Source: JACSRF01 sp963695505 (GTDB lineage Bacteria > Chloroflexota > Anaerolineae > Promineifilales > Promineifilaceae). From it: a stretch of DNA of 64,000 bases. Numbering within the stretch: the stretch's first letter is position 1; each line of letters begins with the position of its first letter. Location: contig CAVOGX010000015.1 in assembly GCA_963695505.1 (NCBI GenBank), positions 1-64,000 of the forward strand. Reading direction: 5' to 3'. Of this stretch, positions 47,268-55,177 are shown in pieces. The notes below the pieces were generated by a model that was given only the letters and a program-made list of their open reading frames with translations, was not told the origin of the DNA and did not search any database. The position numbers were made by a program, and so were the translations under genes.

Positions 47268-49163
47268 TTGTCTGAGCACCTCATGACTGGTGTGGCAATA
47301 ATAATTGTGTTGGGGGTAAGCGCCCAATGGTTTGCCTGGCGGCTCCGTTTGCCGTCTATTTTGCTGCTTCTGCTTTTTGGTTTTCTGGCTGGTCCAGTTA
47401 CCCATCTCATTAACCCTGATGAACTGTTTGGAGAACTGCTTTTTCCCGTTATCTCAATTGCCGTTGCTGTCATTTTATTTGAAGGAGGTCTAACCCTACG
47501 TCTGCAAGAGCTGCCCCGCGTTGGCGATGTCATTTTTCGGTTGATCAGCCTCGGAGCCCTGCTAACCTGGGTGACAACAGCTTTTGCCGCACGTTTTATC
47601 ATCGGTTTAGACTGGTCCATCTCCTTCTTGTTGGGCGCCATCCTAGTAGTTACCGGTCCAACAGTCATTGGCCCCTTGCTGCGCCAGGTTCGCCCTAAGG
47701 GGGAAGTAGGAGCCGTTTTAAAATGGGAAGGCATTTTGATTGATCCCGTGGGTGCGGTTTTAGCTGTACTGGTCTTCGAAGCTATTATCGAAGGAGAATT
47801 TTCGCAAGTACCCGGTGCTGTTTTATTAGGGGTAGGCCAAACTATTCTGATCGGCGGTGTAGGTGGATTGTTATTTGCTGGCGTGCTGGTCATCTTCATG
47901 CGCCGTTATTGGATTCCAGATCATTTGCAGAACGGGGTGGCTTTGCTGCTGGCTGTTGGCTCATTTGTTTTGTCGAACATGCTTCATCCTGAAGCTGGCT
48001 TACTGACGGTAACGGTGATGGGTGTTGTTTTGGCTAACCAAAAATGGGTTTCCATTCGCCATATTTTGGAATTTAAAGAGAATCTTACCGTTCTTCTGAT
48101 TGGCTTTTTGTTTATCGTGCTGGCTTCTCGTTTGCAGCTGGCTGACGTTGAAAACCTGGGGTGGGGGAGCCTCATTTTCCTGGCAGTGTTGATAACGGTT
48201 ATACGGCCGTTATCCGTTCTGGTTTCAACTTTTCATTCCCAATTGAACGTGCGTTCACGTATCTTTCTAACCTGGATGGCGCCACGGGGTATTGTGGCCG
48301 CCTCGGTTGCTTCCATTTTTTCATTTGAGTTAATTGAAGCTGGTAACGAAGGCGCAGAAAAAATTGTGCCCGTAACTTTTCTTGTAATTGTCGGCACAGT
48401 TCTGTTTTATGGTTTGACTGCCGGGCCCATTGCCCGCCGGCTGAACCTTTCAGAATTGAACCCTCAGGGGCTTCTATTTATTGGTGGTCACGCCCTGGCT
48501 CGTGAAATTGCGGCTGCCGTGCAGGAGATAGGCTTCCGCGTTGTGCTGATTGACACCAATTGGCAAAACATTGTGGCGGGGCAAATGCAGGGGCTGGACA
48601 TGCATCACGGCGATGCTTTATCTGAGGATGTGATGGAGGAGTGTGAATTTGATGGCATTGGCCGCTTATTGGCTATGACCTCAAATAACGAAGTCAATTC
48701 GCTGGCAGCCCTGCATTTTCCCGAGGTATTTGGCCGGGCAGCCGTGTATCAACTGCCATTGGGTTCCCGCAATGCGGTGGAAAGATTACAGCAAAAACCG
48801 TCTCACCTACGCGGCCGTTTCCTTTTTGGCCAGCAGGCGACTTATCAGAAGCTTATGGAGCGCTGGCGTGCCGGTGCAGGAATTAAAATAACCGCCTTGA
48901 CCCCCCAATTTTCTTATGAGGATTATCAGGCACACTATGGCAATAAAGCCTTGCCTCTCATGTTAGTTAACAACCGCGGGGAACTGCGAATTTTTACGGT
49001 GGAGGACCCCCCTCAGCCGCGCTCTGGCCATAAGTTAATAAGTTTGGTCCCCGCGAAACCTTCCCCGAACGGCCGCGAAAAAATAGCCACTGGGGTTGAA
49101 ACGGCCGTTTCCCTCTTGACCAATTTTCCCAGCAAGCAGCCCGCCAGATTAATTCTAGTGTAA
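47268..49163 (+). CDS. NhaP/KefC-type cation:proton antiporter with TrkA-N-like domain
   Basis: 631 residues, TTG start at 47268 with AAGGAG seven bases upstream. TM region 1-400 of CPA1/CPA2 type: PSILLLLLFGFLAGPV, EGGLTLRLQELPRVG, VVTGPTVIGPLLRQV (motif before the ion site) and LIDPVGAVLAVLVFEAI, which carries the ion-binding Asp. The C-terminus (about 410-550) is a Rossmann/RCK-like domain (FIGGHALAREIAAAVQEIGFRVVLIDTN) that could bind NAD(H) or a similar ligand. This is the usual NhaP2 or KefB/C plan. Na+, K+ or both could be transported. Confidence 0.88.
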   Translation: MSEHLMTGVAIIIVLGVSAQWFAWRLRLPSILLLLLFGFLAGPVTHLINPDELFGELLFPVISIAVAVILFEGGLTLRLQELPRVGDVIFRLISLGALLTWVTTAFAARFIIGLDWSISFLLGAILVVTGPTVIGPLLRQVRPKGEVGAVLKWEGILIDPVGAVLAVLVFEAIIEGEFSQVPGAVLLGVGQTILIGGVGGLLFAGVLVIFMRRYWIPDHLQNGVALLLAVGSFVLSNMLHPEAGLLTVTVMGVVLANQKWVSIRHILEFKENLTVLLIGFLFIVLASRLQLADVENLGWGSLIFLAVLITVIRPLSVLVSTFHSQLNVRSRIFLTWMAPRGIVAASVASIFSFELIEAGNEGAEKIVPVTFLVIVGTVLFYGLTAGPIARRLNLSELNPQGLLFIGGHALAREIAAAVQEIGFRVVLIDTNWQNIVAGQMQGLDMHHGDALSEDVMEECEFDGIGRLLAMTSNNEVNSLAALHFPEVFGRAAVYQLPLGSRNAVERLQQKPSHLRGRFLFGQQATYQKLMERWRAGAGIKITALTPQFSYEDYQAHYGNKALPLMLVNNRGELRIFTVEDPPQPRSGHKLISLVPAKPSPNGREKIATGVETAVSLLTNFPSKQPARLILV

Positions 49164-49209
49164 ACAAGCCGCCTGTTTGTAAATGTTTTGTAAGACTTGG
49201 GGTAGATTG

Positions 49210-49238
49210 TTGACATATTGCAAAGATATTGGTAAAAA
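49210..49238 (+). promoter_or_regulatory. Sigma70-like promoter upstream of the KefB-type gene
   Basis: TTGACA at 49210-49215 and TAAAAA at 49233-49238 with a 17-nt spacer. It gives a transcript with a leader of about 260 nt before the ATG at 49508. Confidence 0.5.
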
Positions 49239-49507
49239 TTACGGGTGTTTTCGCTGATAAGGTTCTTGAAATGTGATAAACCTTTTTGGCAATGAAATAA
49301 TTTCACAATTAGTTGTTAGGGATAAACTTAGGAAATAAGCTTGCTCAGTTATCCAGAACAGCGAAGGGTGAGAAAAATGCAAAAGACAGACAGGGCAGGC
49401 AGCAATTTCTCAAAGAAAACAGGCTGCTTGCAAGGTAGGTCGGCAGATGTTCCATTGAGTGCAGATGCCGGCCTTTTTTATTGGCAACCCATAAGGAACA
49501 AGAGTTT
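49239..49507 (+). promoter_or_regulatory. Long structured leader of the KefB-type antiporter gene
   Basis: About 270 nt with no credible gene between the promoter and the ATG at 49508. The second half (49340-49480) has inverted elements (GCAGC near 49400 and GCTGC near 49425, a repeated GCAGATG) and ends in an intrinsic terminator (49438-49480). A leader that ends in a terminator just before the gene suggests control by transcription attenuation. No known riboswitch consensus was recognised by eye. Confidence 0.5.
49438..49480 (+). terminator. Intrinsic terminator/attenuator 27 nt before the KefB-type ATG
   Basis: GGTCGGCA (49438-49445) pairs with TGCCGGCC (49466-49473) as an 8-bp stem with one G-U pair, followed by TTTTTTA. 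It is the last element of the leader. Confidence 0.65.
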
Positions 49508-51424
49508 ATGCAACTACTCATTCTTACCGCAAGCTTTTTCTTTGTCGCTCTCGCAGCCAAGAAAATTGGAGCTTGGTTTTCCAGCGTTGGCCTGCCTTAC
49601 ATCACTGGATACTTGTTAGCAGGTATGGTGGCGGGGCCTTTTGTATTAGGGCTGCTGCCATCTGGCGCTACGACTGATCTACGTTTCATAGATGAGTTGT
49701 CCCTTGCTGTGATTGCATTTGTAGCGGGCAGCGAATTGTACCTGAAAGAAATCCGCAGCCGGCTGAAAAGCATTGGTTTTGTGACGGGCGGCGTCGTGTT
49801 AGTTGCGCTTACACTCGGTGGTATTGCACTCTACTTTATGACACAGTTAATCCCTTTTACACAAGGAATGAGTACGACAGAACGGCTGGCGGTTGCCATG
49901 TTAGGCAGCACTATTTTGTTGGCGCTTTCCCCGGCTTCAACAATTGCCGTCATAAAAGAAGTGCGGGCCAAAGGCTCATTCACGGCAACAGTTTTGGGCG
50001 TGACTGTCACTATGGATGTAATTATTATCATCCTGTTTGCTATTTGCGTGGCGGTAGCCAGTGCGCTTCTGACGGGGATTGGGTTCAACATTTCTTTCAT
50101 TTTGCTCCTTGTAGTGGATTTAGGCGCAGCTCTGGCTGCAGGTTTTATAATCGGCAAAATTTTGGAATTGGTCCTCTCTACTAAAGCTTCGCGCAATGTG
50201 AAAATCGCGCTCATGCTGGGTATTGGATATGTGATTTTTGCAACCGCATACTGGATTGTTGGGTTTACGCATGATAATCTGCCATTTGAAATCCACATTG
50301 AGCCCTTATTGGTAGCAATGTTGGCAGGTTTCTTTGTGACCAATCGCACAAACTACCGCGACGAATTTGCCGGACTGCTGCACGACGTGGGACCGGCCGT
50401 TTATGTGGCCTTTTTCACCTTGACGGGCGTCGCCTTAAAACTTGACATCCTGTGGACGACGCTGCCCATCGCTGCGGCATTATTTATTGTGCGCATGTTT
50501 GGAATTGGCGTTGGCTCCTTTTTGGGAGGTCGGGCTGCTGGCGAACCGGCGAGCTTCCAAAAATATGCCTGGATGGGACTGATTACCCAGGCGGGAATTG
50601 CCTTGGGTTTAGCCCGTGAAGTAGCCGTCGAGTTTCCGGCTTTGGGTGATGCGTTTGCTACCCTTGTCATTTCTGTAGTTGTACTCAATGAAATTTTTGG
50701 CCCCATGTTCCTCAAGTCAGCGTTGGGGCGGGCTGGTGAGACGAATTTACCGCAAGACGTGGCGAGGGATGACAAGCGGGATGCGCTTATTTTTGGCGTG
50801 GAACCGCAGTCCATCGAACTGGCACGGCAGTTGCAACGAGATGGCTGGCGAGTCGTATTAGCGGATACGGACCGGGATCATGTGGAACGACTGGCCCAAG
50901 AGGACCTTGTCGAGCATTATATCCCCGTGATTGCTGCAGACACCATTGGTGAACTTGTAAATGGTAGGACCGATGCCGTTCTGGCAATGCTGCCCGATGA
51001 CGAACAAAATTTGCAGGTGTGTGAGCTAATGCACACCAAATTTGGTGTGAAACGTTTGATTGTGCGCCCCAATGATTTATCCTTGGCGGATAAGTTCAAG
51101 GAATTGGGTGCGTTAATTATCGATCCAGCATCGGCAATGGTTAGTTTACTGGAACAATCGGTGGTTGCACCGCAGACAGCAGCGGTATTGCTGCACCAGG
51201 ATTCTGGGCGGCAGATGGTGCAGGTAACCATCATCAATCCTGACGTGGATGGTTTTCTGCTGCGGGATTTACGCCTTCCAAACGATGTGCTGTTCCTGGA
51301 CGTGACCCGCAATGGGAATTCAATTACCCCCAATGGCTATACACGCGTACGCTTAGAGGATGAGGTGACGTTGATTGGCACGGCCGAATCTCTGGAAGAA
51401 GCAACGCTAAAATTAGGTTACTAA
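49508..51424 (+). CDS. KefB-type cation:proton antiporter with TrkA-N domain
   Basis: 638 residues from ATG 49508. TM region 1-390 is CPA2: GLPYITGYLLAGMVAGPFVLG, LAVIAFVAGSELYLKEIRSRL, LALSPASTIAVIKEVRAKG (motif near the ion-binding site) and VTVTMDVIIIILFAI. The C-terminal part (about 425-640) is an RCK-type domain (ALIFGVEPQSIELARQLQRDGWRVVLADTDRDH), then a TrkA-C-like end (LRDLRLPNDVLFLDVTRNGNSITPNG). K+ or Na+ efflux gated by a nucleotide is the likely role. It heads a gene run that continues to the Mrp genes. Confidence 0.9.
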   Translation: MQLLILTASFFFVALAAKKIGAWFSSVGLPYITGYLLAGMVAGPFVLGLLPSGATTDLRFIDELSLAVIAFVAGSELYLKEIRSRLKSIGFVTGGVVLVALTLGGIALYFMTQLIPFTQGMSTTERLAVAMLGSTILLALSPASTIAVIKEVRAKGSFTATVLGVTVTMDVIIIILFAICVAVASALLTGIGFNISFILLLVVDLGAALAAGFIIGKILELVLSTKASRNVKIALMLGIGYVIFATAYWIVGFTHDNLPFEIHIEPLLVAMLAGFFVTNRTNYRDEFAGLLHDVGPAVYVAFFTLTGVALKLDILWTTLPIAAALFIVRMFGIGVGSFLGGRAAGEPASFQKYAWMGLITQAGIALGLAREVAVEFPALGDAFATLVISVVVLNEIFGPMFLKSALGRAGETNLPQDVARDDKRDALIFGVEPQSIELARQLQRDGWRVVLADTDRDHVERLAQEDLVEHYIPVIAADTIGELVNGRTDAVLAMLPDDEQNLQVCELMHTKFGVKRLIVRPNDLSLADKFKELGALIIDPASAMVSLLEQSVVAPQTAAVLLHQDSGRQMVQVTIINPDVDGFLLRDLRLPNDVLFLDVTRNGNSITPNGYTRVRLEDEVTLIGTAESLEEATLKLGY

Positions 51425-51445
51425 TCGAAGAAAATAGGTGAATAA

Positions 51446-51904
51446 ATGCAAACCGTTTCCGTGGCAAAAGTGTGCGAAACATCAAAAATGCAGGCATTAA
51501 TTGTTCCCCAAAACATGCCGCTGGCCGAAGCTATATGGCATTTTGCTCAAGACCATGACTTGCGAGGAATTTTCTTGATTGATGAGCAAGAGCGGCTGGT
51601 GGGCGTGGTAAACAAGCAAGATTTGTTGGATTGGGTGCGTGTAGAATTGGCCCTGCCGCCCCAGACACAGTCACCGTCTATTGCGCAGGTGCGGCGAATC
51701 GTTATGGCCGAAACCGCAGGCGATCTGGCGAGGGTAGATAGTGTCGAAACGGCTGTTTCCTTGAGCGATACCCTGGCTGACGCGCTGAACAAAATGACCC
51801 GCCATAACATGGTCGATATTCCTGTGGTGGATGAAGACGGCCGAATAGTCAATGATTTGCGGCTAAGTGAGGTGCTGGCCTTTATTATTGGAAATGTCAA
51901 TTAG
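51446..51904 (+). CDS. CBS-domain pair protein
   Basis: 152 residues: CBS1 'ALIVPQNMPLAEAIWHFAQDHDLRGIFLIDEQERLVGVV', CBS2 'SLSDTLADALNKMTRHNMVDIPVVDEDGRIV'. Both keep the small-hydrophobic GxxxxD pattern typical of adenosine-ligand binding. It is 21 bp after the antiporter gene and 44 bp before the first M50 protease gene, so it could sense AMP/ATP or c-di-AMP for the operon's products. Confidence 0.88.
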   Translation: MQTVSVAKVCETSKMQALIVPQNMPLAEAIWHFAQDHDLRGIFLIDEQERLVGVVNKQDLLDWVRVELALPPQTQSPSIAQVRRIVMAETAGDLARVDSVETAVSLSDTLADALNKMTRHNMVDIPVVDEDGRIVNDLRLSEVLAFIIGNVN

Positions 51905-51948
51905 GGACCACTGCTGCTTCGATTTTGGATGGCTAAACGGAGGAAAAA

Positions 51949-52893
51949 ATGCCAAATAAAACACGGGTCATGACCATTCGCGGTTCAGAAATAGATTTCC
52001 ACGCTAGCTGGTTGTTGGTGTTGCCTTTAATCGTGGTTGCTTTAGCCTTACTTTATTTCCCCGAAGTAGTGGTGGCAGAATCGGCCGTTTACTGGCAGCT
52101 TGCTCTGGTCAGCGGTCTCGTTATCTTTCTTTCGGTCCTGCTGCACGAACTAGGCCATTTGGTCCGTGCCAATATGTTCGGTATTCACGCTAAGCGCAGC
52201 ACCCTATTTATTTTTGGCAGCGTGGCCGAGTTTAGCCAGGAGCCAGATTCCGCCGCAAAAACCTTTCACATCGCGGTGGCTGGACCATTGGCCAGCATAA
52301 CTATTGGCATCCTACTGCTGGCGGGCTGGCTGTTTTCGCGTCCTCTGGATTGGCTGGCGGCTGCGCTCCTGCTCCTGGCAATATTCAACCTGGGATTAGG
52401 TGTATTAAATTTGCTCCCTGTTTATCCCTTGGACGGAGGGCAAATGCTGCGCGCCTTGTTGTGGCGCTTTCGTGGGCGCACCGAACTGAACGTGAACAAC
52501 CTGGCTTTTTTGGGTGAATTAACCGGGGCCGGGTTAATGGGCGTAGGCGTGGTCACGCTGCTGATTGAAGAATTATTGATTGCCATCTGGTTGGGTGTGG
52601 TGGGCTGGGCCATTCAAAGCGCCAACATTGGCAAATATATTCCTTCAACCTTGAAACGGCCGTTGCGCCGCTTGGGCCAGTTTGACGGTGAAAATACAGA
52701 AGCAATTCCTGAAGAGCCGGATACAGCAGATGTGACTGCGGCTTTGAGTGAGACCGGGGCGGAAAAGGTGCTGTTGGTGGAAAACGGCCGTCCTGTTGGT
52801 CTTATCACCCGCGAGGAACTGATGAAGCGGCTGGATGTGGAATCGGAAAAAGAAAACAAAACTAATCATAAAAAGGCTGATTCGGAAAAATAA
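51949..52893 (+). CDS. M50 site-2 protease with a single C-terminal CBS-like repeat
   Basis: 314 residues, GGAGG before the ATG. HELGH at residues 66-70, with LGVLNLLPVYPLDGGQMLRAL carrying the third ligand (LDGG). TM helices surround both. The C-terminal 70 residues hold one CBS-like repeat (SETGAEKVLLVENGRPVGLITREELMKRL). Such CBS-S2P proteases (SpoIVFB-like) are regulated by adenylates. The substrate is unknown. Confidence 0.9.
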   Translation: MPNKTRVMTIRGSEIDFHASWLLVLPLIVVALALLYFPEVVVAESAVYWQLALVSGLVIFLSVLLHELGHLVRANMFGIHAKRSTLFIFGSVAEFSQEPDSAAKTFHIAVAGPLASITIGILLLAGWLFSRPLDWLAAALLLLAIFNLGLGVLNLLPVYPLDGGQMLRALLWRFRGRTELNVNNLAFLGELTGAGLMGVGVVTLLIEELLIAIWLGVVGWAIQSANIGKYIPSTLKRPLRRLGQFDGENTEAIPEEPDTADVTAALSETGAEKVLLVENGRPVGLITREELMKRLDVESEKENKTNHKKADSEK

Positions 52894-52894
52894 T

Positions 52895-54037
52895 ATGGAG
52901 TCGAGTATTCGTTTAGGGAGAGTGTGGGGCATCCCCATCGGGTTGAATATTAGCTGGTTTCTGGTTTTTGGTCTCATTACATGGTCCTTGGCTACTGGCT
53001 ACTTCCCGGAGGAGTATGGTGAGCTGGAAACGGCCGTATCTTGGTTCCTGGCTTTCATCACCAGTATCTTCTTCTTTGGCAGCGTTTTGCTGCATGAGTT
53101 AGGTCATGCTTACATGGCTTTGCGGGAAAAAATACCAGTGAGGGCTATAAACCTCTTCATATTTGGCGGCGTAGCCCAAATTGAAGGCGAGCCCAAAACC
53201 GCTGGAGCAGAGTTCCGCATCGCTATCGCTGGCCCCATTGTCAGCCTGATTTTAGCTGTCATTTTTGGTGGCTTGTGGCTGCTGGATCAAAGCATTCCCT
53301 GGTTAGCCGCCCCCAGCATCTGGTTGGCGCGAATTAATCTAATTCTTGCGCTCTTCAACATGATTCCTGGATTCCCACTAGACGGCGGGCGCGTGCTGCG
53401 GGCAGCCGTATGGCATTTCTCAGGAGATTTCCAAAAGGCAAACCGCACGGCCACTCTGTCTGGCCAGATTGTTGCGTTCATTTTTATGGCCTTGGGGGTT
53501 TTTACTATTCTTACCGGCAATTTGTTTAATGGCTTATGGTTAATTTTTATTGGCTGGTTCCTGCAAAATGCCGCCGCAACCAGCTTTGCCCAATCTACCA
53601 TGCAGCAAACTTTGCAGGCGTTGCAGGTAGACCAGGTCATGTCTCGGGAGTGGCCACAAATCGCCAGTAAAACCCCTTTGAACCAATTGGTCGAGGAGCA
53701 AATGCTGCGTGGCGGCCCTCGTTACGCCTTTTTAAAGCGTGATGGCTATGGTCACGAAGAGGATGATCCCCGCCCCTACGGAATGCTCTCCTTGACGGAT
53801 GTTACCGAGGTACCGCGGCAAAGCTGGGCATACACCGCCGCCGATCAGGTTATGGTACCTTGGGAGAAGCTGGTCAAGGTAACCGCAAACATGTCGCTCC
53901 TTGACGCTTTGCACCAGATGGACGACGCTAATGTGGCCCAGGTGCCAGTGCTAAACGTTGGCGAAGACATGGTTGGAGTGCTTTCCCGGGAGCAGGTCTT
54001 TCATTCCATTCGGCTGCGAGCGCAGTTGCAAGTATAA
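52895..54037 (+). CDS. M50 site-2 protease with CBS domain pair
   Basis: 380 residues; ATG 52895 is one base after the previous stop. HELGH at residues 67-71, IPGFPLDGGRVLRAAVW supplying the LDGG ligand. CBS modules lie at about 245-310 and 315-375 (PYGMLSLTDVTEVP, SLLDALHQMDDANVAQVPVLNVGEDMVGVLSREQ). A tandem paralogue of the preceding gene. The two may form a heteromeric protease, or have different substrates. AACGGCC near 53030 codes ETAVS. Confidence 0.92.
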   Translation: MESSIRLGRVWGIPIGLNISWFLVFGLITWSLATGYFPEEYGELETAVSWFLAFITSIFFFGSVLLHELGHAYMALREKIPVRAINLFIFGGVAQIEGEPKTAGAEFRIAIAGPIVSLILAVIFGGLWLLDQSIPWLAAPSIWLARINLILALFNMIPGFPLDGGRVLRAAVWHFSGDFQKANRTATLSGQIVAFIFMALGVFTILTGNLFNGLWLIFIGWFLQNAAATSFAQSTMQQTLQALQVDQVMSREWPQIASKTPLNQLVEEQMLRGGPRYAFLKRDGYGHEEDDPRPYGMLSLTDVTEVPRQSWAYTAADQVMVPWEKLVKVTANMSLLDALHQMDDANVAQVPVLNVGEDMVGVLSREQVFHSIRLRAQLQV

Positions 54038-54039
54038 CC

Positions 54040-55137
54040 ATGACAATTATCTTTTTACTGGGCGGATTAGTTCTTCTGGTCGTTGGCGCTGAGGCTATGG
54101 TGCGGGGCGCGTCGCGTCTGGCTGCCGCGGTTGGAATCTCGCCGCTCGTCATTGGGCTTACCGTGGTGGCATTTGGGACCAGCTCACCAGAATTAGCTAT
54201 CAGTTTGCAGTCTGCATTTCAGGGGCAGGCTGACATTGCCATAGGCAACGTGGTAGGCAGCAACTTATTCAATATTTTGGTCATTGTCGGGCTTTCAGCG
54301 ATTATAACGCCTTTAATTGTCGCCCAACAGTTGGTGCGCTTGGATGTACCGCTGCTCATTGGCGCCTCATTGCTAACCTGGTGGATGGCAGCGGATGGCT
54401 TTATTGGAAGGGTGGAGGGCGTGGTGCTTTTTGCCGGACTGGTTGCATACCTCTCTTTTTTAATCTGGCAAAGTAGACGTGAAAGCCAGGAAGTGAAAGA
54501 TGAGTATGCTGCGGAATATGGCAACGGCCGTTCCCGAGACTGGAAAATGTGGGCAGTCAATCTGGGTCTTGTAGCCGTTGGGCTGGTACTGCTGGTTCTT
54601 GGTTCTCGCTGGCTTGTGGAAGGCGCCGTCTCCCTGGCACGCGCCATGGGTTTAAGCGAATTAATCATTGGCCTCACCATCATTGCCGCCGGAACATCAT
54701 TACCGGAGGTGGCGACCTCGGTCCTGGCCGCCCTGCGGGGCGAGCGTGATATTGCGGTGGGTAACGCCGTGGGCAGCAATATATTCAACATCATGGCTGT
54801 CCTTGCTCTGACCGGGGTTTTTGCCCCGGAGGGCATCAGCGTGGCTCCAGCAGCCATAAACTTTGACATTCCGGTGATGACGGCTGTTGCCGTAGCAGCG
54901 CTGCCAATCTTCTTCACCGGCAACCTCATTGCCCGCTGGGAAGGCTTCTTTTTCCTGGCTTACTACATGGCCTACACCGCCTATCTCATTCTCGACGCAT
55001 CCGGACACGACGCTTTGCCACAATACAGCCTCATAATGCTCGAATTTGTGGTCCCGCTCACTGTTGTAACCATCGGCATTCTGGTAGTACGCGACTGGCG
55101 CAGCCGGCGGCAGCAGCCGGTCGCTAACAATCGGTAA
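54040..55137 (+). CDS. CaCA-family calcium/sodium:proton exchanger (YrbG-like)
   Basis: 365 residues with about ten TM helices in two repeats. Each repeat has the alpha motif: GLTVVAFGTSSPELAISLQSA (first) and GLTIIAAGTSLPEVATSVLAA (second), followed by GNVVGSNLFNILVIVGL and GNAVGSNIFNIMAVLAL. These bind Ca2+ and Na+ in the family. A loop of about 30 polar residues (RRESQEVKDEYAAEYGN) joins the halves. Confidence 0.93.
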   Translation: MTIIFLLGGLVLLVVGAEAMVRGASRLAAAVGISPLVIGLTVVAFGTSSPELAISLQSAFQGQADIAIGNVVGSNLFNILVIVGLSAIITPLIVAQQLVRLDVPLLIGASLLTWWMAADGFIGRVEGVVLFAGLVAYLSFLIWQSRRESQEVKDEYAAEYGNGRSRDWKMWAVNLGLVAVGLVLLVLGSRWLVEGAVSLARAMGLSELIIGLTIIAAGTSLPEVATSVLAALRGERDIAVGNAVGSNIFNIMAVLALTGVFAPEGISVAPAAINFDIPVMTAVAVAALPIFFTGNLIARWEGFFFLAYYMAYTAYLILDASGHDALPQYSLIMLEFVVPLTVVTIGILVVRDWRSRRQQPVANNR

Positions 55138-55177
55138 CTTTTCATTTATAGCTTGTAACGTGTAACAGTAATTATTC

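Noticed and set aside
49239..49507. c-di-AMP (ydaO) riboswitch
   Set aside because: The expected conserved blocks of the ydaO consensus are not in the leader; only generic hairpins and a terminator were seen.
54219..54929. Long antisense open frame opposite the CaCA exchanger
   Set aside because: Shadow frame of a strong gene with clear family motifs; its Arg/Ser/Thr-rich translation resembles no protein.
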